The position numbers and the translations under genes are program-made. From contig CALEBD010000151.1 of assembly GCA_937944945.1 (NCBI GenBank), forward strand, positions 1 to 13,975: a stretch of DNA of 13,975 nt. Reading direction: 5' to 3'. The notes below the pieces were generated by a model, which saw only the letters and a program-made list of their open reading frames with translations, was not told the DNA's origin and searched no databases. Positions 6,546 through 13,124 of this stretch are shown here, in pieces. This DNA comes from an uncultured Clostridium sp. Its GTDB lineage: Bacteria; Bacillota; Clostridia; Peptostreptococcales; Peptostreptococcaceae. How positions within the stretch are numbered: position 1 is the first letter of the stretch; every line of letters starts with the position of its first letter.

Positions 6546-6584
6546 TTATATATAAATATATAATATATATATATTTATATATAA
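6546..6584. repeat. AT-only 16-bp inverted repeat
   Basis: Positions 6546-6561 and 6569-6584 are perfectly complementary around a seven-base loop, and the whole is A and T only. It lies between hairpin element C and the 179-aa gene. It would melt or extrude easily; no T-tract or promoter context gives it a clear role. Confidence 0.6.
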
Positions 6585-6611
6585 TTTTCTTAAAATTTTT
6601 TTAATTATAGT

Positions 6612-6684
6612 CCGCTCCAATAATTATTTACGTTTGGATCGTGATGACTTGTCAGCACGAGCCAAACGAAAAATTACCTCCGCT
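6612..6684 (-). repeat. Hairpin element C (family of five)
   Basis: Bounded by CCGCT at both ends. It is nearly identical to element E over the first 40 bases (plus strand), but the inner stem has one mismatch where E is perfect. It follows the terminator of the coiled-coil gene. Confidence 0.9.
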
Positions 6685-6688
6685 ATAC

Positions 6689-6726
6689 AAAAAAAAGACA
6701 TAGTAAAATTAATTACCATGCCTTTT
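6689..6726 (-). terminator. Terminator of the coiled-coil gene
   Basis: On the minus strand a 14-bp stem (6713-6726 with 6693-6706, including two G-U pairs) with a six-base loop is followed by a T run. Element C begins only a few bases further on. Confidence 0.8.
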
Positions 6727-6742
6727 AGCCTTCTAAACTAGA

Positions 6743-8023
6743 CTATTTTTTTGTTTTGTCTACATTCTCTATAGCTTCTTCCACTGCTACTTGCCCTTCT
6801 ATTTGCTCTGCAGCTTCTGTGTTAGCTTTAGTTTTTTTAGCTTTTGTGTTTCTAGTTGTAGTCTTTTTAGTTTTAACTTTTTCTTCTAGCTCTTTATTTT
6901 TATTTTCTAGTTCTTCTAATTTTTCTTTTAGCATTGCTATTTCTTGCTCTAACTTAGCTTCTGTATCCACTTTACCTTCTAGCTTAGTTTCTAATTTTGC
7001 TATATTTATTTCTAGCTTAGAGCTTTCTTTTTGTGCCTTCTTAACTTCTGCTTCTAATGTTTTAACTTCTGTTTTATGTTCTGTTTCTGTAGCCTTTAAT
7101 TCTGTCTTATGTTGCTGTCTAATCTCTTTTATATTAGTGTTTAAAGCTTCTTTTTCAGCTTTTAAAGTATCTACACTATTTTCTAAACTATCTATCTTAG
7201 TTTGTAATACAGACTTATCTTTATCCATTTCAGATATCTCTTTAATATGCTTTTTACTAACTTCTTCTAGCTCTTCTTGTAGTTTATTTATATCTTTTTT
7301 ATGCTTGTTATTCACTTCTTCAAGCTGTTTAAAATGCTCTTTATTAGCCAGTTCTAGCTTATCTTGTAGTTCACCTAATTGCTTTTTAAATTCATCTTCT
7401 AATTCTGTTATTTTCGTATTATGTTCAGATTTTAAATCTCTTAATTCAAGCTCTTTTTTAGTTATTATGTTATCTTTTTCATGCAACTGGTTTATGTAGT
7501 TATTTTCTCTCGCAACTATTTCTGCATTTAGCCCTATGTACTTGTTATTTTCCGCTTCCAACATAGTTATTTTCTCATTTAACTCACTTATAGTAGTTTC
7601 ATTTTCTAAGCTATTAGATAACAATTCTTGATTTGATTTTTCTAATGTAATTATTTTAGATTGCAAAATCTCTTCTTGCTCTATATCGGCTTTTAACTCC
7701 ACTAACTGCTCCCCAAATCCATCTATATATCTTTCATTTAAGCTTCTTTCATACTGGTTTACAGAAGTTACAATAGCATTTAATTGAGAATTTAAAGTAG
7801 CTATAGCTTTATCTATCACATCTAAATTATTATCGACATTAAATTTATCTTGAGTGCTTTCAAATTTTCTATATAACTCTAATAATTTAACAAGTTTATC
7901 GTTGTCAGTAACTCCTTCGATATTTTTGAACTCAGATACTAGACTTGCTTTAGTTCTAACCTGTAATTTAGCATTTTTATCTTCTTGTTGTATTTCTTGC
8001 TCTAAATTGTTGTTTTCGTTCAT
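6743..8023 (-). CDS. Long coiled-coil protein (426 aa)
   Basis: The protein is predicted to be a long helical rod. Residues about 105-385 are almost entirely heptad-like repeats rich in Glu, Lys, Leu and Asn with few prolines or glycines. The N-terminal 100 residues are less repetitive and may form a small globular or DNA-binding domain. The C-terminus has a basic patch (VKTKKTTTRNTKAKKTKA) that could contact DNA. KfrA-like and other plasmid coiled-coil proteins have this general design and act in stability or nucleoid organisation; that role is only analogy. It has its own promoter and terminator. AGAAGG precedes the ATG. Confidence 0.85.
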   Translation of the reverse strand: MNENNNLEQEIQQEDKNAKLQVRTKASLVSEFKNIEGVTDNDKLVKLLELYRKFESTQDKFNVDNNLDVIDKAIATLNSQLNAIVTSVNQYERSLNERYIDGFGEQLVELKADIEQEEILQSKIITLEKSNQELLSNSLENETTISELNEKITMLEAENNKYIGLNAEIVARENNYINQLHEKDNIITKKELELRDLKSEHNTKITELEDEFKKQLGELQDKLELANKEHFKQLEEVNNKHKKDINKLQEELEEVSKKHIKEISEMDKDKSVLQTKIDSLENSVDTLKAEKEALNTNIKEIRQQHKTELKATETEHKTEVKTLEAEVKKAQKESSKLEINIAKLETKLEGKVDTEAKLEQEIAMLKEKLEELENKNKELEEKVKTKKTTTRNTKAKKTKANTEAAEQIEGQVAVEEAIENVDKTKK

Positions 8024-8066
8024 ATTCCGCTACCTTCTTTCTATTTTTATATTTATTTTTTATTTA

Positions 8067-8095
8067 ATTATACAAACTTTTTTTTAATAATACAA
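8067..8095 (-). promoter_or_regulatory. Promoter of the coiled-coil gene
   Basis: TTGTAT (8090-8095), 17-bp spacer, TATAAT (8067-8072) on the minus strand. The -35 and -10 regions are part of two similar decamers (TTGTATTATT and TTGTATAATT), which may serve as a repressor site. Confidence 0.65.
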
Positions 8096-8242
8096 CCTTT
8101 ATTCGTCTTTAGTATCCAATTTAACTATATTTTATATATGTATAAATATGTATACTTGTTTAAATTTCAATGTATCCATCTATTTTTTAACTATTATTCT
8201 TGGATACACATATATTTTTATAATTATTTTATTTTTATCAAT

Positions 8243-8270
8243 AAAAAAAATGGCTATTTCTAGCCATTTT
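8243..8270 (-). terminator. Terminator of the 111-aa gene
   Basis: On the minus strand AAAATGGCTA / TAGCCATTTT (8261-8270 with 8247-8256) pair around a GAAA tetraloop and are followed by a T run. It overlaps the end of the 111-aa gene region. Confidence 0.9.
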
Positions 8271-8271
8271 C

Positions 8272-8607
8272 CTAATTTAATATTATTTCATCTAGTAATA
8301 TTTCTGCAAAATCTTCATCATCACCATTGTCTATAAGATAATTATGTACATCTTTTTTAAGCTCCGCAATTGCTTCTAATATTGTCACCTCTCTATATTG
8401 GAAATCAATTTTGCAATCATAGTCCTTGTCTAAATCCATATTAGTGGCATCTCCTTTAAATTCTACTGCATCATATATAGTACTATCTGTAATATCTACA
8501 TTTTTTGTAATACATTCGCTTATCCAAACGTTAAAGCTCTCTCTATCTATTTTATCTAATCTTATATACCCTTCTAATTTATCGCTTATTTTTGCTATTC
8601 TTCTCAT
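8272..8607 (-). CDS. Hypothetical protein (111 aa)
   Basis: I do not recognise this small soluble protein. It is acidic in the C-terminal half (DNGDDEDFAEILLDE near the end) and shows no membrane segment. AAAAGGAG precedes the ATG. It starts 21 bp after the stop of the tyrosine-recombinase-fold gene and ends at a strong terminator, so the two form an operon and may work together. Confidence 0.72.
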   Translation of the reverse strand: MRRIAKISDKLEGYIRLDKIDRESFNVWISECITKNVDITDSTIYDAVEFKGDATNMDLDKDYDCKIDFQYREVTILEAIAELKKDVHNYLIDNGDDEDFAEILLDEIILN

Positions 8608-8628
8608 TCTTTTTCTCCTTTTAAAATA

Positions 8629-9543
8629 TTAATTTTTTGCCCCTAGATAGTTGTATATTACTACATCTAATCTGTTATGTCCTAAATTTTCTGTCGTGAA
8701 TTTTAAAGCAGCCACATCGTAACCTCTAAGTTCTGTTCTACTGTCATTCTCATATGCCTTCTCACTTGTATCACACAGCCTCACATTGCCTACACCATGC
8801 TCTTTTATATAGTTATTATAAGTTTCTCTGGCATACTCTTGTCGGAATCTATGTGTACCAAGTCGGCTTGGTATATGCTCAAAAATCGGCTTTTCTCTAT
8901 CATAGCCATTACATTGTAATCGCTCCTCTAACACGCTTTTAACATCTTGCCTGTAATCTTTTAATATCTCCGCTTCCCTGTACTTTCCGCCTTTTTCAAC
9001 CAATTTTACCGCTACTGGATAGCCTTCCAAATTATACTTAAAATCATCTGGATTAACCTTATCTAGGCTTTCTCTTCTCATGCCTGTAGCTTTCAGAATC
9101 GTTATTTCGGATTTATAATTACTATAATTTATATGGCTATGGTGTTCTTTTAGCTCCCTATTATTAGAAATATCTTTATAGCTCCTATTTGCAACATTAC
9201 AATCCTGTTTGCTTACACTTGTACCAAATACTTTGTTTAAAGCCGCTAAATCCTTGCTATATGTGTACGGAGAACACCCAGATTCTTCTCTGTGCTTTAT
9301 GTAATCTTTTACATGGCTTTCTTTTATATCTTCTATGTTTCGTACATCTTTATAGTTCTCTTTTAAATAGCTTGTAAACTGCTTACAACTGCTTTTATAG
9401 GTATCAAACGTTTTGTAGCTATGTATTCCAACGGTTTTATTGTGTTCATACCCAAGATTCTCACGAGCTTCTTTTTTGGCTTGGTGTCTGCTTTCGCCAA
9501 TGCAGTTCATTTCTTTCATTCTTGCATTTATCTGGTGTCCCAA
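8629..9543 (-). CDS. Tyrosine-recombinase-fold protein: integrase or TcpM-like relaxase (304 aa)
   Basis: The protein has the tyrosine recombinase signature: Arg156/157 in TGMRRESL, a lysine around 184-187, HRFR (231-234), LGH (287-289) and a candidate nucleophile Tyr297 or Tyr299 in VVIYNYL. The N-terminal half is a SAM-like DNA-binding domain (YKTFDTYKSSCKQFTSYL). Known relatives are integrases and, in clostridial pCW3-type plasmids, the unusual relaxase TcpM, which uses this fold for conjugative transfer. A small ribbon-helix-helix gene upstream favours a mobilization role, but I cannot choose. The frame opens with TTG at 9543. A better start, ATG 9572 with GGAGGG, is in another frame; see findings. 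Confidence 0.82.
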   Translation of the reverse strand: MGHQINARMKEMNCIGESRHQAKKEARENLGYEHNKTVGIHSYKTFDTYKSSCKQFTSYLKENYKDVRNIEDIKESHVKDYIKHREESGCSPYTYSKDLAALNKVFGTSVSKQDCNVANRSYKDISNNRELKEHHSHINYSNYKSEITILKATGMRRESLDKVNPDDFKYNLEGYPVAVKLVEKGGKYREAEILKDYRQDVKSVLEERLQCNGYDREKPIFEHIPSRLGTHRFRQEYARETYNNYIKEHGVGNVRLCDTSEKAYENDSRTELRGYDVAALKFTTENLGHNRLDVVIYNYLGAKN

Positions 9544-9632
9544 AGACCCCCTTTTACTTCTTGCTTTCCCATTTTTATCCCTCCTTTTCTATGTAGATAT
9601 ATAGATATATTATTTTTTCAAAAAATAAATAT

Positions 9633-9661
9633 AAAAAAAACTAGAGTTTTACTCTAGTTTT
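9633..9661 (-). terminator. Terminator of the 45-aa gene
   Basis: An 11-bp perfect stem AAAACTAGAGT / ACTCTAGTTTT (9637-9647 with 9651-9661) around TTT, followed by a T run on the minus strand. It separates the 45-aa gene from the recombinase gene. Confidence 0.9.
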
Positions 9662-9675
9662 ATAATTTAAATATG

Positions 9676-9813
9676 TTATTTTGTTAATTCTAATAAGTGC
9701 TTTCTCAAATATATACTTAGATTCATGCAGTTATCATCAAAATATTTTTTTATCTGCTCTTTTTCTGCTTCTGTTAGTCTTACTTCTATTTTTTTGTCTC
9801 TTATTTCGCTCAT
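9676..9813 (-). CDS. 45-aa ribbon-helix-helix protein, possible relaxosome accessory
   Basis: The 45-codon frame has an AGGAGG ribosome binding site seven bases before the ATG. The protein starts MSEIRDKKIEVRLTEAEK, and continues as two short helices ending SIYLRKHLLELTK. The order basic strand, RLTEAE, helix, SxYLRKxLL is the pattern of plasmid MobC-like and other ribbon-helix-helix proteins, here in minimal length. It lies between hairpin element D and the recombinase-fold gene, with its own terminator. It could bind the three TATTG-N5-CAATA sites upstream (10135-10222) or the 9814-9910 interval. Function is inferred from fold and context. Confidence 0.78.
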   Translation of the reverse strand: MSEIRDKKIEVRLTEAEKEQIKKYFDDNCMNLSIYLRKHLLELTK

Positions 9814-9911
9814 TCCGAAACCTCCTAAATAATAATTTTTTATCATTCTATAAAAAATTTTAAGAAATTAAAATACATAACGTGTCGTGACTAAAAAATT
9901 TTTTAAACTTA

Positions 9912-9988
9912 CCGCTCTAATAATTTTTTATCATTTGGATCGTGCTGACAATTCCGCACGAACCCAATGATAAAAAATCATCTTCGCT
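9912..9988 (-). repeat. Hairpin element D (family of five)
   Basis: Ends CCGCT and TCGCT. The outer stem TTTTTTATCATT / AATGATAAAAAA is specific to this copy and still pairs. The inner stem is shorter (CGTGC / GCACG). The invariant TTGGATCG is present. The flank TTAAACTTACCGCT is shared with element E (TTAAACTCACCGCT). On its other side it touches tandem TAG codons, as element A does. Confidence 0.88.
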
Positions 9989-9989
9989 A

Positions 9990-10055
9990 CTACTTAAAAA
10001 CGTACATGAAGTCTTTTTTATCAAATTCTACATTTTTATCCTTCTTTTTGACCTT
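9990..10055 (-). pseudogene. Possible gene remnant ending at element D
   Basis: A short minus-strand frame rich in Lys and Asp (KKKDKNVEFDKKDF in the middle) ends at TAG TAG, the second TAG overlapping element D. It has no usable start codon and is closed upstream by an in-frame TAG at 10056-10058. It looks like the tail of a lost gene, but it is too short to be sure. Confidence 0.3.
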
Positions 10056-10134
10056 CTAGAATCCATTCTAAACCCCTTCTATTTTTATTGCTGATAAATT
10101 ACTCTATTAGATTTATTTTTTACTTACAAGCTTA

Positions 10135-10222
10135 TATTGGTATTCAATACATTCTTACAAAAAAAATAATATATTGGTGTTAAATATATTTTTGCAATAA
10201 AAAAAAGTATTGGTGTACAATA
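10135..10222. repeat. Three iteron-like palindromes, TATTG-N5-CAATA
   Basis: Copies begin at 10135, 10172 and 10208, spaced 37 and 36 bp. Each is TATTGGTRTT/A followed by AATA and forms an imperfect palindrome (the middle copy has one mismatch), and each of the first two is followed by a TTNCAA-type and poly-A segment. Spacing near 36 bp (about 3.5 turns) and palindromy suggest binding sites for a dimeric protein, possibly the 45-aa ribbon-helix-helix protein. Confidence 0.65.
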
Positions 10223-10229
10223 CTACTAT

Positions 10230-10379
10230 AGACGGACTTTTCCCATTAAAAGTTAAGTACATTCAGCTCTGATTTTAGTGAGTGCAATTAGACCCTAGCC
10301 GTTGCAAATACTACGTTTGCAACGTTAAAACTCGCTGCGCTCGTTTCTTTTACCCTTTGAGTAAAAGAACCACCGCAAA
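10230..10379. repeat. Multi-hairpin direct repeat, copy R1 (oriT-like)
   Basis: Shares AGACGGACTTTT, AAGTTAAGTACATTCAGCTC, TGATTTTAGTGAGTGC and CTCGCTGCGCTCGTTTC with R2 (12468-12653) in the same orientation. It has three hairpins: 10236-10241/10248-10253, 10300-10308/10316-10324 (9 bp) and 10345-10353/10361-10369 (9 bp). The hairpin arms differ from R2 but remain paired. The shape, an array of hairpins with conserved single-stranded blocks, resembles a transfer or single-strand origin; this is inference. Confidence 0.8.
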
Positions 10380-10551
10380 AACCTTTGTCTAATCATACTT
10401 TTTTTCTTCATCATAGATTTATAGCACACAGTTATTTTTTCTCCTATTCCTAATCAAACCTGATGAAACCTAATCTAGTTGGTACATTGTTAAAAAATAT
10501 TTCATTTGTATCTCCACTATTTCATTATACTTCAAGCTTTAGTTGAGGTAT
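10380..10551. other. Non-coding spacer between R1 and the cargo terminator
   Basis: About 170 bp of AT-rich sequence with no convincing frame, promoter or repeat on either strand. Confidence 0.5.
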
Positions 10552-10601
10552 ATTTAAATAAAAAGATAGACGTATGTATACGTCTATCTTTTTATTTAAA
10601 T
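10552..10601 (-). terminator. Very long terminator of the cargo operon
   Basis: A perfect 23-bp stem (10552-10574 with 10579-10601) around a TGTA loop contains the lipoprotein stop codon. T-rich tracts fall inside the stem on both strands, so it can terminate both ways. A perfect stem of this length is unusually strong. Confidence 0.85.
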
Positions 10602-11041
10602 ATAAAACTATATTCATCTCCATTTATTAAAAATATACCTTCCATTTTATCATTTAAAGTTTCTAAGTTAGGTACTTTTTTAATTTTCAAAATTCCTTCC
10701 TTTGTTTCATTAGGCTTTATTTTATATTCAAATTCAACCTCTTTGACTAATGTTCCTAAATTTACTTTATTTAGCATTACTTCTATATCATTATTAGATT
10801 TATTTTCTATAGATACAGTAAATTCTGCATTGTTATCTACTATATCAACTTTACTTGTTTTAATAGCACAATATTCATTTTCTATAAATATTGCATTGTC
10901 AAATTTCTTACTATTTTGATTTTCTTTATTATTTGATATGTCTATTTTATTAGTACCTAGTGTATCTATTTTTTTTTCGCTACATCCTATTAACAAGCTA
11001 AATATAATCAATATACAAGGTAATATTAATTTTTTATTCAT
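10592..11041 (-). CDS. Small secreted lipoprotein (149 aa)
   Basis: The protein begins MNKKLILPCILIIFSLLIGCSEKK: a lysine-rich start, hydrophobic core and a lipobox (LIGC) that puts the lipidated cysteine at residue 20. The mature part has a short polar linker, then alternating strand-like segments (NAEFTVSIENKSNNDIEV) suggesting an immunoglobulin-like beta-sandwich. No known family recognised. Its ribosome binding site AGGAG overlaps the stop codon of the amidase gene, and only 13 bp separate the genes, so they are co-expressed and probably act together at the cell surface. It could be a substrate-binding partner, an immunity-like protein, or unrelated. Confidence 0.85.
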   Translation of the reverse strand: MNKKLILPCILIIFSLLIGCSEKKIDTLGTNKIDISNNKENQNSKKFDNAIFIENEYCAIKTSKVDIVDNNAEFTVSIENKSNNDIEVMLNKVNLGTLVKEVEFEYKIKPNETKEGILKIKKVPNLETLNDKMEGIFLINGDEYSFIFK

Positions 11042-11054
11042 AAATCTTCTACTC

Positions 11055-12230
11055 CTATAAATAATAAATAAATATACGAATACCTGATACTCTTGATTTT
11101 AAACTATTATGATTTCCACTATCAGAGTGTGCTGAATATTTAAAATCAAGGGTCGATGTATTTCTTTTATTAACAAATATCGTATGATATGCACTACCAT
11201 TGCTATTTACTAACGATATTGCATCTCCTTGATATGCCTTATCATACACCGCTGTTTTAAAATTATTCCTAGTTTGAGTTGCTGATACGTCAGTTACTTT
11301 ACCAGCCCTACTTGACCAATGCCACCTGAACATATTTGCTCCTCTCCAACTGCCAGATATTTGACTTAAATTACTTCCATTGTAGAACCAATAACTTGTA
11401 TTATCTGTATTACTTCCTTGCCTCATAGACATTCCTGAATTCGATAATATCTGAGACACAAAGTTGGCACAGTCTCCACCACTAGAACTAAAGTCTCTAT
11501 ACGCAGGATTTCTTCTAGAACCATCCCATTTATTTGCATAAGCCATAGCACTAGTTTCATTATAAGCTCTTGGATTAATATTAGAATTTAAATTCTCTTT
11601 TAATCCTAAATCTAATTTTTCATCAGCTAATGTAATTAGTTCTTCACTTGATTCCAAAGTTAGAAGAGATACTATTTTTTCAATTATGTCAAATCTATAA
11701 AGACCTGTTTCTTCAACAACTTTATCAATATCATTTATTAAATATTTTGCAGAATCCTTAATATTTTCATTTATTTCAATTCCATAATTATTTCTTATAT
11801 ATTCTTCAGTTTTCATATCCATATTAATACTTGCATAATATTGTGGAATTGGGTCATGTCCCATATCTCTATTTACGATATACTCCAATATTTCTGTTTC
11901 AATTTCTTCGGACTCATTTGATTTTAATCCCTTATAGCTTACGGCTATAAATTCTTTTAATGCTTTCTTTATTAATTCAACTTGTTTGTTTTGTTCTGAT
12001 TCATTTAATCCTTCATTTTTTAATGATTCTACTATTAATTGATTCTGTACACTATCTGTGTCTTCTATTTCATTAATTATATTTTCCTCTACTTCTTCTG
12101 TTTCATATTCAGATATAATTTCATTTTGAAGCGTATTTATACTTTCATCTGTATTCGGATTAGCATAAGTTAAATTTGAAACTGCTAATATCAAAACTGC
12201 TGATGTTGATGCTATTTTTTTAAATTTCAT
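11055..12230 (-). CDS. Secreted amidase-like cysteine hydrolase (Amidase_6 type, 391 aa)
   Basis: A secreted protein with a signal peptide (MKFKKIASTSAVLILAVS, probable cleavage after TYA). Residues about 30-210 are acidic, helical and not recognised. Residues about 222-391 match the putative amidase domain of Firmicutes secreted proteins: YANKWDG, then GGDCANFVSQIL with the candidate catalytic Cys254, followed by AYHTIF with candidate His349 and the YSAH block near His368. These NlpC/P60-like folds usually act on cell wall peptides; the substrate here is unknown. ATG 12230 follows AGGGGG by seven bases and is preferred over TTG 12233. It leads a two-gene operon with the lipoprotein, flanked by R1 and R2. 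Confidence 0.9.
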   Translation of the reverse strand: MKFKKIASTSAVLILAVSNLTYANPNTDESINTLQNEIISEYETEEVEENIINEIEDTDSVQNQLIVESLKNEGLNESEQNKQVELIKKALKEFIAVSYKGLKSNESEEIETEILEYIVNRDMGHDPIPQYYASINMDMKTEEYIRNNYGIEINENIKDSAKYLINDIDKVVEETGLYRFDIIEKIVSLLTLESSEELITLADEKLDLGLKENLNSNINPRAYNETSAMAYANKWDGSRRNPAYRDFSSSGGDCANFVSQILSNSGMSMRQGSNTDNTSYWFYNGSNLSQISGSWRGANMFRWHWSSRAGKVTDVSATQTRNNFKTAVYDKAYQGDAISLVNSNGSAYHTIFVNKRNTSTLDFKYSAHSDSGNHNSLKSRVSGIRIFIYYL

Positions 12231-12260
12231 CAATTTTCCCCCTAATAATATTAATTTTTA

Positions 12261-12288
12261 CATATTTAATATTATCATATTTAATATT
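12261..12288. repeat. Tandem 13-bp direct repeat upstream of the amidase gene
   Basis: CATATTTAATATT occurs at 12261-12273 and 12276-12288 (period 15). It lies 31 bp upstream of the start codon, in the leader or promoter, and may be an operator. Confidence 0.5.
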
Positions 12289-12467
12289 AAAATTCTATAT
12301 TTTTCCTAAAAACTTTTTTATTTTGTAACTTTATTAAGTCTTTGTATCTTCAATCATTAATTGATTAATCAGCGTATATATTTCTATACTCCCTTATTTT
12401 TATAATTATCTAGCACTTAAATAATTATATTTAATTAAATCTTCTCTATTGTGACCAAGATTATTAC
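12289..12467. other. Intergenic region upstream of the cargo operon
   Basis: No gene. A plus-strand promoter-like pair, TTGATT (about 12360) and TATACT 18 bp later, points toward R2. No convincing minus-strand promoter for the amidase was found, though the AT bias makes weak ones likely. Confidence 0.3.
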
Positions 12468-12653
12468 AGACGGACTTTTTGCCTAAAAAGTTAAGTACAT
12501 TCAGCTCTGATTTTAGTGAGTGCCATATCACTTCCGACTTTGCAAACACTACGTTTGCAAAGTTAAAACTCGCTGCGCTCGTTTCTTTTACCCTACACAG
12601 ATTTAAAAAAATAGAATTTTTTTAAATCTATTACGATTAAAAGAACCAGCGCA
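12468..12653. repeat. Multi-hairpin direct repeat, copy R2 (oriT-like)
   Basis: Second copy of R1. Stem 1 is ACTTTTT/AAAAAGT (12474-12480 with 12485-12491), and stem 2 is 10 bp (12537-12546 with 12554-12563) with the loop CACTACG, nearly identical to the R1 loop TACTACG. Stem 3 (12583-12590 with 12638-12645) carries an extra nested 13-bp hairpin at 12599-12629 in its loop that R1 lacks. Confidence 0.8.
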
Positions 12654-12860
12654 ATCCACCCAATCGGTACCATTAGGTTACTTGCCGTTCCACTCTACAC
12701 TCGAAACTCCGTTTCTCCTGTGTTCGTTTCACTCACACCGCACCACTCACTCCGAAACTTCGTTTCTTCGCTTCGCTTGTGCTAATACATCTGTTCCTCG
12801 TTATCGCCTGTAAAAACTTCGTTTTTACTATCTCTAACTTCGTCCAGATACATCTTTTTT
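12654..12860. other. GC-richer non-coding block with mini-hairpins
   Basis: No gene is accepted here. The base composition is visibly less AT-rich than the rest of the plasmid. It holds GAAAC-TCC-GTTTC (12703-12715), GAAAC-TTC-GTTTC (12754-12766), GCTTCGC (12770-12776) and TAAAAAC-TTC-GTTTTTA (12811-12827). On the minus strand the loops read C-GAA-G or C-GGA-G, the type known to form very stable DNA mini-hairpins. Confidence 0.6.
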
Positions 12861-12960
12861 ACTGCTATAATACTGCAAACCGCAAAATTTATTTTGTAAA
12901 AAAATTATATTAACTTCCTTAGCAAATTAAACTTAAACGTTTGTATGTATTAAGTCTTGC

Positions 12961-12991
12961 CAATAAGAATTATCCTTATTGCAGTTTTTTT
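12961..12991 (+). terminator. Plus-strand intrinsic terminator
   Basis: CAATAAG / CTTATTG (12961-12967 with 12975-12981) followed by CAG and a T run. It implies a plus-strand transcript through R2 and the mini-hairpin block, with no protein gene on that strand. Confidence 0.6.
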
Positions 12992-13124
12992 GTTTATTAC
13001 TTTATACATTATTTTAATCCTCCTTGTTTTTTGCAATTATACTAATACTATGCAATTTTAATTTTTATATAACAAAACATACCTAAAAATCGTAAAAAAC
13101 AAAAATTAATAAATCTTAAACTCA

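Noticed and set aside
6756..7499. Long plus-strand open frame (247 codons) rich in Ser, Leu and Phe
   Set aside because: It is the complement of the repetitive coiled-coil gene; its composition is what the reversed Glu/Lys/Leu codons give, and it has no ribosome binding site.
10506..10919. Plus-strand frame of 137 codons
   Set aside because: It lies opposite the lipoprotein gene, crosses the 23-bp terminator palindrome and lacks a start signal.
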